Source: Bordetella parapertussis (GTDB lineage Bacteria > Pseudomonadota > Gammaproteobacteria > Burkholderiales > SG8-41). Taken from it: 53,295 nucleotides of DNA. The notes under the pieces were generated by a model, which was given only the letters and a program-made list of their open reading frames with translations, was not told where the DNA came from and searched no databases. The number at the start of each line of letters is the position of its first letter. Position 1 is the first letter of the stretch. A program made the translations under genes and the position numbers. The stretch is taken from NCBI GenBank assembly GCA_945906815.1, contig CAMDRT010000034.1, positions 1-53,295 of the forward strand, written 5' to 3'. Below, one piece after another: positions 34,700 through 42,634 of the stretch.

Positions 34700-35671
34700 A
34701 TGCAACGCAGCTTTCTTACCGCAGTGCCCTGGCTGGCCGGAGGGTTGCTGCTGAGCGCGCCCGTCGCTCTCGCCCAGCCTTATCCCAACAAGCCGGTGCG
34801 CATGATTCTGCCCTTCGCCGCGGGCGGCGCGGCTGATGTTGTGGTGCGGATTGTGGCCAACAGGCTACCCGAGCTGTTAAAGCAACAGGTGGTCATCGAC
34901 AACCGGGCGGGCGCCGGCGGCTTGATCGGCACGGAGCTCGCCGCCACTGCCATCGCCGACGGTTATACGCTGCTGGCCACCGGCACGCCTCACGTCATCG
35001 CCCCCAACCTGTACAAAAAAGTGGCGTTCGATGCGATTAAGGATTTCGCACCGATTATGCAAATCGCCAGCCAGCCGTACGCACTGACGGTACACCCTTC
35101 GCTGGGCGTGCATAGCATCAAGGAGCTGATCGCGTTGGCGCAAAAGCAGCCGGGGAAGATCAACTACGCGTCGTCCGGCAATGGCGGCGCGCAACATCTG
35201 TTCCAGGCGATGTTCGTGTCTATGGCAAAAATCGACATGGTTCACATCCCCTACAAGGGCAGCGGCCAGGTGCGCGCGGATTTATTGGGCGGGCAGATCG
35301 CCGTCAGTTGCGTGGGTATCTCAAGCATCATCAACAATCACAAGGCCGGGCAAGTGCGCATCATCGCCGTGACCAGCGCCAAACGTTCGCCGGAACTGCC
35401 GGATGTGCCCAGTATCGCTGAAACCCTGCCCGGCTACGATGCGCTGTTGTGGGTCGGCCTGCTTGCGCCGCGCGGCACGCCGGAGGTAGCGATAAAGCGC
35501 ATTCATCGCGACGTAACCACACTGCTGCAGCAGGCGGACGTCAAATCCGCTTACGAGCGTGCGGGAAGTTATGTGGCGGCGACCGATCCCGCGGCATTCG
35601 GCGCATATCTCAAGCTCGAATTCGCCAAATGGGGCAAGGTAGTACGCGATGTCAATGCCCAGGTGAATTGA
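34700..35671 (+). CDS. Bug-family solute-binding protein
   Basis: 323 residues. A good AAGGAGA ribosome-binding site lies 5 bases before the ATG. The signal peptide ends near ALAQ (residue 26); YPNKPVRMILPFAAGGAADVV, IADGYTLLATG and VHIPYKGSGQVRADL are the family landmarks. It is the fourth Bug protein of the window, coupled to the SDR gene. Confidence 0.9.
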   Translation: MQRSFLTAVPWLAGGLLLSAPVALAQPYPNKPVRMILPFAAGGAADVVVRIVANRLPELLKQQVVIDNRAGAGGLIGTELAATAIADGYTLLATGTPHVIAPNLYKKVAFDAIKDFAPIMQIASQPYALTVHPSLGVHSIKELIALAQKQPGKINYASSGNGGAQHLFQAMFVSMAKIDMVHIPYKGSGQVRADLLGGQIAVSCVGISSIINNHKAGQVRIIAVTSAKRSPELPDVPSIAETLPGYDALLWVGLLAPRGTPEVAIKRIHRDVTTLLQQADVKSAYERAGSYVAATDPAAFGAYLKLEFAKWGKVVRDVNAQVN

Positions 35672-35777
35672 TTTCAGAATTCTACTCTGCGCGAAAGTTA
35701 TTGAATCAAAACAATAGTTTAGTTGCACTCGCTACGCTTTCACCGCATAATCAGCAGTTCTTGTTTGCAGCCCGGCC

Positions 35778-36812
35778 ATGAACGCTACATCAGTTACCGC
35801 TTTGAACACCGCCACGCGCGACCGCCTCGGCCGCCCGTTGCGTGATCTGCGCATATCGATCACCGATCGCTGCAATTTCCGCTGCACCTATTGCATGCCG
35901 AAAGAAGTGTTCGGCAAGGATTACCAGTTCCTTGAGCGCAGCGCGCTACTGAGTTTTGAAGAAATCACCCGCCTCGCGCGCGCGTTCACCCGGCACGGCG
36001 TCGAAAAAATCCGTCTCACCGGCGGCGAGCCGCTGATCCGCCGCAACATCGAACAGTTGATTGCGATGCTGGCCGAAATTCCGGGGCTGGATCTGACGCT
36101 GACCACCAACGGCTCGTCGCTGGCAAAAAAAGCACGCGCATTAAAAGCCGCCGGATTACAGCGCATCACCGTGAGCCTTGATTCGCTCGACGACGCTGTG
36201 TTCATGGGCATGAATGACGTGGATTTCCCAGTAGCCAAAGTGCTCGAAGGCATAGACGCCGCTGCCGCAGCGGGTCTCGCGCCCATCAAAATCAATATGG
36301 TGGTCAAACGCGGCGTCAACGAACACAGCATCGTGCCGATGGCGCGCTACTTCAAGCAGCAGGGTCACATCCTGCGTTTCATCGAATTCATGGACGTCGG
36401 GCACACCAACGGCTGGCGCATGGACGATGTGGTCAGCGCGCGCGAAATTGTCGATACCATCAGCAAAGAAATGCCGCTGGAAGCGGCGGACCCCAATTAC
36501 ACCGGCGAAGTCGCCGCACGCTGGCGCTACAAGGATGGCGGTGGCGAAATAGGTGTGATCGCCTCTGTCACGCAGGCTTTCTGCCGCGACTGCACGCGCG
36601 CACGCATATCGACCGAGGGCAAGCTCTACACCTGCCTGTTTGCCACCAGCGGTCACGATCTGCGCGCGCTGCTGCGCGGCGGCGCGAGCGATGAAGCGCT
36701 TTACACCGCGATCAGCGGCGTCTGGCATAAACGGGCTGACCGCTACTCGGAGCTTCGTTCTGAGAAAACGGTGAAGCTGGAAAAGATCGAAATGTCGTAC
36801 ATAGGCGGATGA
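35778..36812 (+). CDS. moaA: GTP 3',8-cyclase MoaA (molybdenum cofactor synthesis)
   Basis: 344 residues of radical-SAM enzyme. The first 4Fe-4S ligands are C32, C36 and C39 (CNFRCTYC); the second cluster ligands are in FCRDCTRAR and YTCLF. LTGGEPL is the SAM-binding GGE motif, and the chain ends in the Gly-Gly pair needed for activity. It makes the cyclic precursor of the molybdenum cofactor from GTP. fdhD and mobA follow, separated from moaA by the heptamer element at 36817-36900. Confidence 0.96.
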   Translation: MNATSVTALNTATRDRLGRPLRDLRISITDRCNFRCTYCMPKEVFGKDYQFLERSALLSFEEITRLARAFTRHGVEKIRLTGGEPLIRRNIEQLIAMLAEIPGLDLTLTTNGSSLAKKARALKAAGLQRITVSLDSLDDAVFMGMNDVDFPVAKVLEGIDAAAAAGLAPIKINMVVKRGVNEHSIVPMARYFKQQGHILRFIEFMDVGHTNGWRMDDVVSAREIVDTISKEMPLEAADPNYTGEVAARWRYKDGGGEIGVIASVTQAFCRDCTRARISTEGKLYTCLFATSGHDLRALLRGGASDEALYTAISGVWHKRADRYSELRSEKTVKLEKIEMSYIGG

Positions 36813-36816
36813 GTGC

Positions 36817-36900
36817 AGGACTCAGTTCTGAGGACTGAGGACTAAGTCCTGAGGACTAAGTCCTGAGTCCTGATCCCTAAGTCCTGGGTCCTAAGTCCTG
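36817..36900. repeat. Heptamer-iterated inverted repeat, element 3
   Basis: Twelve consecutive 7-base words fill exactly 84 bases: mostly AGGACTN (left) and AGTCCTN (right), which are reverse complements in their first six bases. It begins 5 bases after the moaA stop and ends 8 bases before the fdhD ATG. Several alternative hairpins are possible. Confidence 0.85.
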
Positions 36901-36907
36901 AACTTCA

Positions 36908-37732
36908 ATGCCTAAGATCACCCACGCCACCCTTCCCCTCACCACCGAGGTCGAGGCCATCAATGAACGCGGCGAGTGCGTGCCCACGCCGATTGCCGGA
37001 GAACATCCGCTCACGCTCTACATCGACAAGCGCGAAATCGTCACCCTGATGACGCTGGGTCAAGCGCCGGAAGCGCTCGCGCTCGGCTATTTGCGCAATC
37101 AGCGGCTGGTGGACGCTATCGACGACATCGCCGAAGTGCAGGTGGATTGGGAAACCAACGCCGCCGTCATCACCACGCGCACGGCCCTGCAAAACCTCGA
37201 TCAAAAAATGCAAACACGCACCGTCACCACGGGGTGCGGCCAGGGCACGATGTTCGGCAACCTGATGGAAGAAATCGACGCTATCCAGCTACGCAACGAT
37301 GTCACGCTCAGCGAGCACACGCTGTACGCCCTGCTCGATGCCGTGCGCCGCCATGAAACCATTTACAAAAGCGCCGGTGCGGTACACGGCTGCGCGCTGG
37401 CCGATAGCCGGGGCGAGATTCTGATGTTTGTCGAAGACGTGGGCCGCCACAACGCGGTGGACGCCATCGCCGGCACCATGTGGCTCGATGGCATCGACGG
37501 CAGCGACAAGATTTTTTACACCACCGGGCGGCTCACCTCGGAAATGGTGATCAAGGCCGCGCTGATGCACATACCGTTCCTGGTGTCGCGCTCGGGTCTA
37601 ACCCAAATGGGCCATGACATCGCCATCAAGACCGGCATCACCATGATCGGGCGCGCGGTGAACAAGCATTATTTGTTGTTTACAGGCAAACAACGCTTCG
37701 TGAAGTCCGTGACGCCAACCATGCTCACGTAA
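36908..37732 (+). CDS. fdhD: Formate dehydrogenase accessory sulfurtransferase FdhD
   Basis: 274 residues. FdhD moves sulfur from a cysteine desulfurase to the molybdenum cofactor of formate dehydrogenase. Landmarks: TVTTGCGQGTMFG, SAGAVHGCALAD, EDVGRHNAVD, TGRLTSEMVIKAA and PFLVSRSGLTQMG. The catalytic loop here has only C110 (TGCGQGT), where E. coli FdhD has a CxxC pair. Its neighbours moaA and mobA fit cofactor maturation; the formate dehydrogenase genes are not in the window. Confidence 0.94.
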   Translation: MPKITHATLPLTTEVEAINERGECVPTPIAGEHPLTLYIDKREIVTLMTLGQAPEALALGYLRNQRLVDAIDDIAEVQVDWETNAAVITTRTALQNLDQKMQTRTVTTGCGQGTMFGNLMEEIDAIQLRNDVTLSEHTLYALLDAVRRHETIYKSAGAVHGCALADSRGEILMFVEDVGRHNAVDAIAGTMWLDGIDGSDKIFYTTGRLTSEMVIKAALMHIPFLVSRSGLTQMGHDIAIKTGITMIGRAVNKHYLLFTGKQRFVKSVTPTMLT

Positions 37733-37736
37733 CCAC

Positions 37737-38378
37737 ATGACTGCCTCACGCCTCACGCCGGGCGCCTTACGCATAAGCGGCCTCATCCTCGCCGGTGGTC
37801 AGGGCCGGCGCATGGGCAGCACCGACAAAGGACTGCAGTTGCTGCGCGGCAAACCGATGGTGCAATGGGTGCTGGAGCGCTACACGCCGCAGGTCGACGA
37901 AGTGCTGATCAATGCCAACCGGAATCTCGACACCTATGCCCAATTCGGTCATCCCGTCGTGCCGGACGAAATCGGCGGCTTTGCCGGCCCGCTCGCCGGT
38001 CTGCATCGTGGGCTGTCCTCTGCCGCCTATGAGCTGATCGCCACTGTGCCCTGCGACTCCCCTTTTCTACCGCTGGATTTGATCGCGCGCCTGTACGCAG
38101 CACTCAGCGCGCAGCAAGCCGATCTCGCTGTGGCGCGCACCGGCGATCAGCCGCATCCGGTGTTCTGCCTGTGCCGCAAGTCGGTGCTGCCGGGATTGAC
38201 GGCGTTTCTTGCCGCTGGCGGCCGCAAGATCGATGCCTGGTATGCGGCGCTGAAGGTGGCCGAAGTGGCGTTTGATGATGAAGCCGCAGCGTTTAGCAAT
38301 ATCAATACCGCGGAGGAGTTGCGGACATTTGAGCATTCGCAGGTGGGAGAAGTGCAAGGTATCCCGCCTTCCGCATAG
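37737..38378 (+). CDS. mobA: Molybdenum cofactor guanylyltransferase MobA
   Basis: 213 residues. It joins GMP to molybdopterin to make the bis-MGD cofactor used by formate dehydrogenase. The nucleotide-binding LAGGQGRRMGSTDKG (about 18-32) and the GFAGPLAGLH and VPCDSPFLP motifs are typical. It starts 4 bases after the fdhD stop, so the two are co-translated. Confidence 0.95.
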   Translation: MTASRLTPGALRISGLILAGGQGRRMGSTDKGLQLLRGKPMVQWVLERYTPQVDEVLINANRNLDTYAQFGHPVVPDEIGGFAGPLAGLHRGLSSAAYELIATVPCDSPFLPLDLIARLYAALSAQQADLAVARTGDQPHPVFCLCRKSVLPGLTAFLAAGGRKIDAWYAALKVAEVAFDDEAAAFSNINTAEELRTFEHSQVGEVQGIPPSA

Positions 38379-38436
38379 CGAGAATGTTGCATACAATGTC
38401 CGTTCCAGCCCCTGTTCCAACGGAAAGCCGTTAGCT

Positions 38437-39207
38437 ATGCAAGTCAGTTACATCGTGGATTCGGCCCATGCCCCATGGAAACGCAGCGTCTCCGAGGGCA
38501 TTGCGTTTGCCTGCCAGGTGCTGCTATCCGGCGAGGATGGCGGGCCCGAGGCGATGCGATTTCGCTTTGACGATTGCCCGTCGGTGTATGCGCATATGCA
38601 TCTCACCTCGCAGTTTCAACTGCTGCTCTCCGGTGCCATGGATTTTCCGCGTGGGGTCAAGCATCTCGAAGCGCTGTCTATACATTACACCGATCACAAA
38701 ATGCCGTACGGGCCGTTTGCCGTGTCCCAACAGCACGACATGCTGGTGCTGCACCCGCGGGCCGGTGGCATCATCTCGATGAGCAATCTCGATGCGCGGC
38801 GGCAGATTAATTTGCAGGGCCGCCTCTACGCTGCGCTCGCCGCCGATGCGCCATGGCGGCCGCTGCCCGGCATGAATGAAGCGGCGTACCAGTTTTTAAT
38901 ACCGCCCGATCTTGGGCCCGCGGCGGTGATCACCCGCGCGCCCGCGCACGCGGCACTGGGCATGCCCGCGCCTGAATTCGGGCGCTACGAAGTAGTGCTC
39001 GACGGTTCCGTTGTTATGGAAGGGCAGGAAATCGGCCCGCCGGGGTTTCGCTATGTGCGCGACACCCACACCGTCGCCCCGCTGATTACCGGCGCCAACG
39101 GCGCGACCATCGCCTTTTTGACGTTTGACAAAGACGCACTGGAAGGCGGCATCGCCGGCGACGCACTGGCGGTAGAGGCGTCCGCAGCAATGGCCAGAGC
39201 TATTTGA
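38437..39207 (+). CDS. Cupin-like protein, paralogue of the cupin-rubredoxin protein
   Basis: 256 residues from ATG at 38437; the longer frame to 38272 overlaps mobA and has no family sequence. It aligns with the protein at 31655-32578 in both halves: AHMHLTSQFQLLLSG with KMPYGPF, matching HPHFHEVDQFQVIVSG with HTPYGPL; and GRYEVVLDGSVVMEGQEI, matching GQYIIVTQGSLHYQGKEY. It has no rubredoxin domain. The function is unknown; a metal site is likely but some of the His ligands differ between the two. Confidence 0.75.
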   Translation: MQVSYIVDSAHAPWKRSVSEGIAFACQVLLSGEDGGPEAMRFRFDDCPSVYAHMHLTSQFQLLLSGAMDFPRGVKHLEALSIHYTDHKMPYGPFAVSQQHDMLVLHPRAGGIISMSNLDARRQINLQGRLYAALAADAPWRPLPGMNEAAYQFLIPPDLGPAAVITRAPAHAALGMPAPEFGRYEVVLDGSVVMEGQEIGPPGFRYVRDTHTVAPLITGANGATIAFLTFDKDALEGGIAGDALAVEASAAMARAI

Positions 39208-39289
39208 CGGCATAGCCGCCACGCGTGGATAATTCCAGCGCAGTACTGAACCCGCACAGCAGGCAACCCGTAAACAACCGGAGGCGATC

Positions 39290-39949
39290 ATGACCACCAG
39301 TCAGCAAACGCAAGCTGTAGCACCTTTTCGAGTTGCGGTATTTGCGGACTTCGTCTGCCCTTACAGCTATCTGGCCGTTGCGCAAGTGGATCGCCTCGCC
39401 CGCGAATATGATGTGCAGCCGCTGTGGCGGCCGCACTGGCTGCATCCCGATACACCGCCTGAAGGCTGCCCGCGCGAACAAACGCCGGAGGCCTTCGCGC
39501 GTGCTGCGCGACGCGATGCATGGATCAAGGAAATGGCGCCGGAGCAGTACCCGACTATGCGTAGTCCCGAACGGCGGCAATACAGTTTTCGCGCCTTCGA
39601 GGCGCTCGAATTCGCCAGCGATTACGGCCTCGACTTTGCGTTCAAAACCGCAGTGTACGATTTGATGTGGAGTGAAGGCGGCGATATCGGCGACACCGAA
39701 ACGTTGATGGCCGCCGCCGAGCGGGTGGGACTCGATGCCGCCGAATTGCAGGTGGCGCTCGATGAACGCCAGTACGCCGAACGCGCGCTGGATGCGGTCA
39801 AGCAGGCGCACCGCATTGGCATCACCAATACACCGACGATATTTCTGGGCCGCACGCGCATCAATGGCTGGCACTATTACGAAGTGCTGCAATCGGTGAT
39901 GGAAAAACAGGGTGCACCGCTGCGCAAGGACCTAGCGCTCGCCAGTTAA
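39290..39949 (+). CDS. DsbA-family thioredoxin-fold protein (FrnE/HCCA isomerase-like)
   Basis: 219 residues without a signal peptide, so cytoplasmic. The active site is C23-P-Y-S26 in DFVCPYSYLA: the first Cys is kept, the second is Ser. The cis-Pro loop is NTPTIFLG. FrnE-like proteins and 2-hydroxychromene-2-carboxylate isomerases share this fold and use glutathione or polyketide-type substrates. A CGGAGG-like site precedes the ATG (ACCGGAGGCGATC). It is directly followed, in the same frame, by the double CMD gene. Confidence 0.85.
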   Translation: MTTSQQTQAVAPFRVAVFADFVCPYSYLAVAQVDRLAREYDVQPLWRPHWLHPDTPPEGCPREQTPEAFARAARRDAWIKEMAPEQYPTMRSPERRQYSFRAFEALEFASDYGLDFAFKTAVYDLMWSEGGDIGDTETLMAAAERVGLDAAELQVALDERQYAERALDAVKQAHRIGITNTPTIFLGRTRINGWHYYEVLQSVMEKQGAPLRKDLALAS

Positions 39950-41158
39950 TTGGGCCGGCTCTCCACCCTCCCGCGCGATGCGCTGCCTGCGCATCAGCGC
40001 CGCTTTCACGATGCCGTAAAAGCCATCCGCCGGCGTGCCATCAGCGGTCCGTTCATCGTGCTGATGAACAGCAGTCCTGATCTGGCGGCGCGTTATGCGC
40101 ATCTCGGACATTACTTTCATGCGCGCGGACAGGCCGACGAATCCATAGTTTCACTACGTGTGCGCGCCTACCTGTCACTGATCGGATCGCGCGCACTGGA
40201 TGCGCCCTATGAATGGGCGGCGTGGGTGAATTGGGCGCTAGAAGCCGGCGTGCCGCAGGACACGGTAGATGCCATACGCGAAGGCAGATCGCCGGCGAGC
40301 CTGAGTGCCGAAGAGGCGCTGGTCACGGATTTTTGCACGCAACTGATATCCGGCAATCATCGCGTCAGCGACAGCACTTTTGCCGCAGCGAAACAGCATT
40401 TTGGCGTGCAAGGCGTAGTTGAACTGGTGGTGACGCTGGGTTATTTCACGATGATCGCACTGCCGCTGAACGCATTTGAAATCAGCATCAGCGCCGAACA
40501 AGTGGCTATGCGTAAGCCGTTTACGCCGCTGCCTGTCACCGCTGCGGCGTGGGTCGATACGGGTGCGCACAGCGATTTACCCGCCCTCAATGGCTCACAC
40601 AGTACAACGCCGCGGGTGCAGCCCCTCGTCACACACCACGATGTCGCGCCCGAACATCAGCATTTTCTCGATCGCATCATGCGCACGCGCGGCGTGATAT
40701 CCCCGGCTTTTCAAGTGCTGCTGCACGCCCCCGATGCCGCGGAACGCGTCGCCAACATCGGCACCTACTTCCTGTATGAAACGGCATTGCCGCACGCGGT
40801 GAAAATGTTGACCTGGCTGATCGCCGCGCGCGAGCTCGATTGCGACTACGCCTGGCACGCCGCAGTGAATGATGCGCGTGCCAGCGGCATAGCCGCTGGC
40901 TTGATGGACGCGCTGGAACAGGGTAAACCGCTCACCAGCGCCGCTGCGGAACAGCGCGTGGTGATTGACTTTTGCCATCAACTGCTGCGCGGCAATCACC
41001 ATGTGAGTGAAAAAACCTATGCTGCCGCAATCGAACGATTCGGCATCCCGGCGACCGTGCAAATCGCAGCGCTGCTGGGCTATATCGTGATGATGAGCCT
41101 GCTCGCCAGCGCGTTTGAAATCACAACACCCGCTGACGCATCCGTGGCGGCGCTATAA
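39950..41158 (+). CDS. Double carboxymuconolactone-decarboxylase-like protein
   Basis: 402 residues with two CMD/AhpD-like units: APYEWAAWVNWALEAGVPQ then LISGNHRVSDSTF in the first, and CDYAWHAAVNDARASGIA then LLRGNHHVSEKTY in the second. No CxxC pair is present. The start is taken as TTG at 39950, immediately after the TAA of the DsbA-like gene and in its frame; the sequence GRLSTLPRDALP from that codon looks like a normal N-terminus of the family, so a start here with coupling is more likely than a broken fusion. The substrate is unknown; neighbours suggest aromatic or gamma-carboxylate degradation. Confidence 0.78.
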   Translation: MGRLSTLPRDALPAHQRRFHDAVKAIRRRAISGPFIVLMNSSPDLAARYAHLGHYFHARGQADESIVSLRVRAYLSLIGSRALDAPYEWAAWVNWALEAGVPQDTVDAIREGRSPASLSAEEALVTDFCTQLISGNHRVSDSTFAAAKQHFGVQGVVELVVTLGYFTMIALPLNAFEISISAEQVAMRKPFTPLPVTAAAWVDTGAHSDLPALNGSHSTTPRVQPLVTHHDVAPEHQHFLDRIMRTRGVISPAFQVLLHAPDAAERVANIGTYFLYETALPHAVKMLTWLIAARELDCDYAWHAAVNDARASGIAAGLMDALEQGKPLTSAAAEQRVVIDFCHQLLRGNHHVSEKTYAAAIERFGIPATVQIAALLGYIVMMSLLASAFEITTPADASVAAL

Positions 41159-41160
41159 CC

Positions 41161-41411
41161 CTAGAAAAAGCATTTAGGCACAGAGAACACAGAGTTCAAT
41201 GGTGCTCTCTTAAGGGCGATTTACCACGGAACACACGGAATACGCGGAAAAAACAAGTGCGCGAAATTTTTCTGTGGGTTCCGCGTTTTCCGTGGTTAAT
41301 GGTCTTGAAGTTCGCCGTTGCGGGATGCGCATTGCACGAGTGCCACAACCTGTGACAAGCACTAGTTTTCTCTGTGTTCCTCGGTGCCCTCTGTGGCTGA
41401 GCTTTTTCCAG
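41161..41411. repeat. Nested palindromic intergenic element with terminal inverted repeats (MITE-like)
   Basis: Ends CTAGAAAAAGC (41161) and GCTTTTTCCAG (41401-41411) are inverted repeats matching at 10 of 11 bases. Inside lie outer arms with CACAGAGAA / TTCTCTGTG words (period 9), and an inner hairpin about 41222-41297 with CCACGGAA, ACACGGAA and CGCGGAAA words opposite TTCCGCG and TTCCGTGG. It fills the gap between the convergent genes 39950-41158 and gspF exactly. Part of it recurs at 53220-53248. Confidence 0.75.
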
Positions 41412-41413
41412 GT

Positions 41414-42616
41414 TCAGCGCACCAGAGTATTGAGCTGAATAATCGGCAGCAGCACCGCCAATACAATCAGCAGCACCATCACCCCCATCGCCAGTATCAG
41501 CGCTGGTTCGAGCAGGCTTACCAGCCACAGAGTGCGGCGCTCGACGCTGGCCGCCAGGCGTGCGGCCGCGCGCTCGGCCATGTCGGCCATGTCACCGGTT
41601 TGTTCACCCAAGGCGATAAAGGTTATCAGCGATGGCGGAAAACGCCCGCTTGCGCCCAGGCTGCGAGCCACGCCGCCACCTTCGCGCACGCCGCTGTGCG
41701 CGCGTTCTGCATCGCCACGCAGGGCCAGATTGCCGAGCGTTTGCGCAGCAGCTTGCAGCGCCGTGAGTATCGGGACGCCCGCCCCCGCCAGCACGCCCAG
41801 GGTGGCGCCAAAGCGCGCGGCATTGGTGTCACGCACCAGGCGCCCGATGATCGGCACGCCCAGCACCCACTGATCGAAGCTGCGACGCAGCAGCGGCTGG
41901 CGCAGGGCGAATAGTGCGAGCCACGCACCGACGATGCCTGCGCCCGCGATGGGCAGCCAGTAGGCACGCAAAAAATGGCTGACAGCCAGCGTGATGGTGG
42001 TGAGCGGCGGCAGCTTTTGCCGCGCACTTGCAAACACACCCACCACCTGCGGCACCACATAGATGAGCAGCGCGCCTACAACCAGCAGCGCCACCGCCAC
42101 CACTATCGCCGGGTAGATGCAGGCCTGGGTGAGTTTCGCGCGCAAGGCCTGCCGCGCTTCAAGCCACAGGGCGAGGCGTTGCAACACCAGCGCCATGCTG
42201 CCCGAGCTTTCGCCGGCCGCGATCATGGCGCGGTAGATATCCTCGAAATCCTGAGGGTAGGCAGCCAGAGTGCCGGCAAAACTTTGCCCGCCCGCAACGC
42301 CTGTGCGCAGCGCATCCAGCAGGGTTTTTAGCTGCTTGCTTTCCACTTCAGCGGCCTGACTCGCCAGCGCGCGCTCCAGTGGCAGGCCGGCTGCCATCAG
42401 GCTCGTTAACTGTCGCGTAAAATCAACCAACTGCGTTTGCGACAGCAAGCGGCGGCGGGCGCCACGAGCAGGTTTGACGCTGACTGCATCGAGCGTGAGG
42501 GGAATCAGCCCCGCGTCACGCAACTGCGCGCGTGCGGCGCGCTCTGTATCGGCATCCATTTCTCCGCTTTTTTCGCGGCCGGCGGCGTCCACAGCGGTGT
42601 AGCGAAAAGCACTCAT
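41414..42616 (-). CDS. gspF: Type II secretion inner-membrane protein GspF
   Basis: 400 residues, the usual length. Two repeated cytoplasmic domains (SQTQLVDFTRQLTSLMAAGLPLE in the first) and three membrane segments (about 170-195, 220-240 and the C-terminal LALILAMGVMVLLIVLAVLLP region) are visible. It anchors the GspE ATPase to the pseudopilus assembly platform. It is the last gene of gspL-M-N-D-E-F, 18 bases after gspE. Confidence 0.94.
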   Translation of the reverse strand: MSAFRYTAVDAAGREKSGEMDADTERAARAQLRDAGLIPLTLDAVSVKPARGARRRLLSQTQLVDFTRQLTSLMAAGLPLERALASQAAEVESKQLKTLLDALRTGVAGGQSFAGTLAAYPQDFEDIYRAMIAAGESSGSMALVLQRLALWLEARQALRAKLTQACIYPAIVVAVALLVVGALLIYVVPQVVGVFASARQKLPPLTTITLAVSHFLRAYWLPIAGAGIVGAWLALFALRQPLLRRSFDQWVLGVPIIGRLVRDTNAARFGATLGVLAGAGVPILTALQAAAQTLGNLALRGDAERAHSGVREGGGVARSLGASGRFPPSLITFIALGEQTGDMADMAERAAARLAASVERRTLWLVSLLEPALILAMGVMVLLIVLAVLLPIIQLNTLVR

Positions 42617-42634
42617 GCAGCTTGTGCTTGGCGG

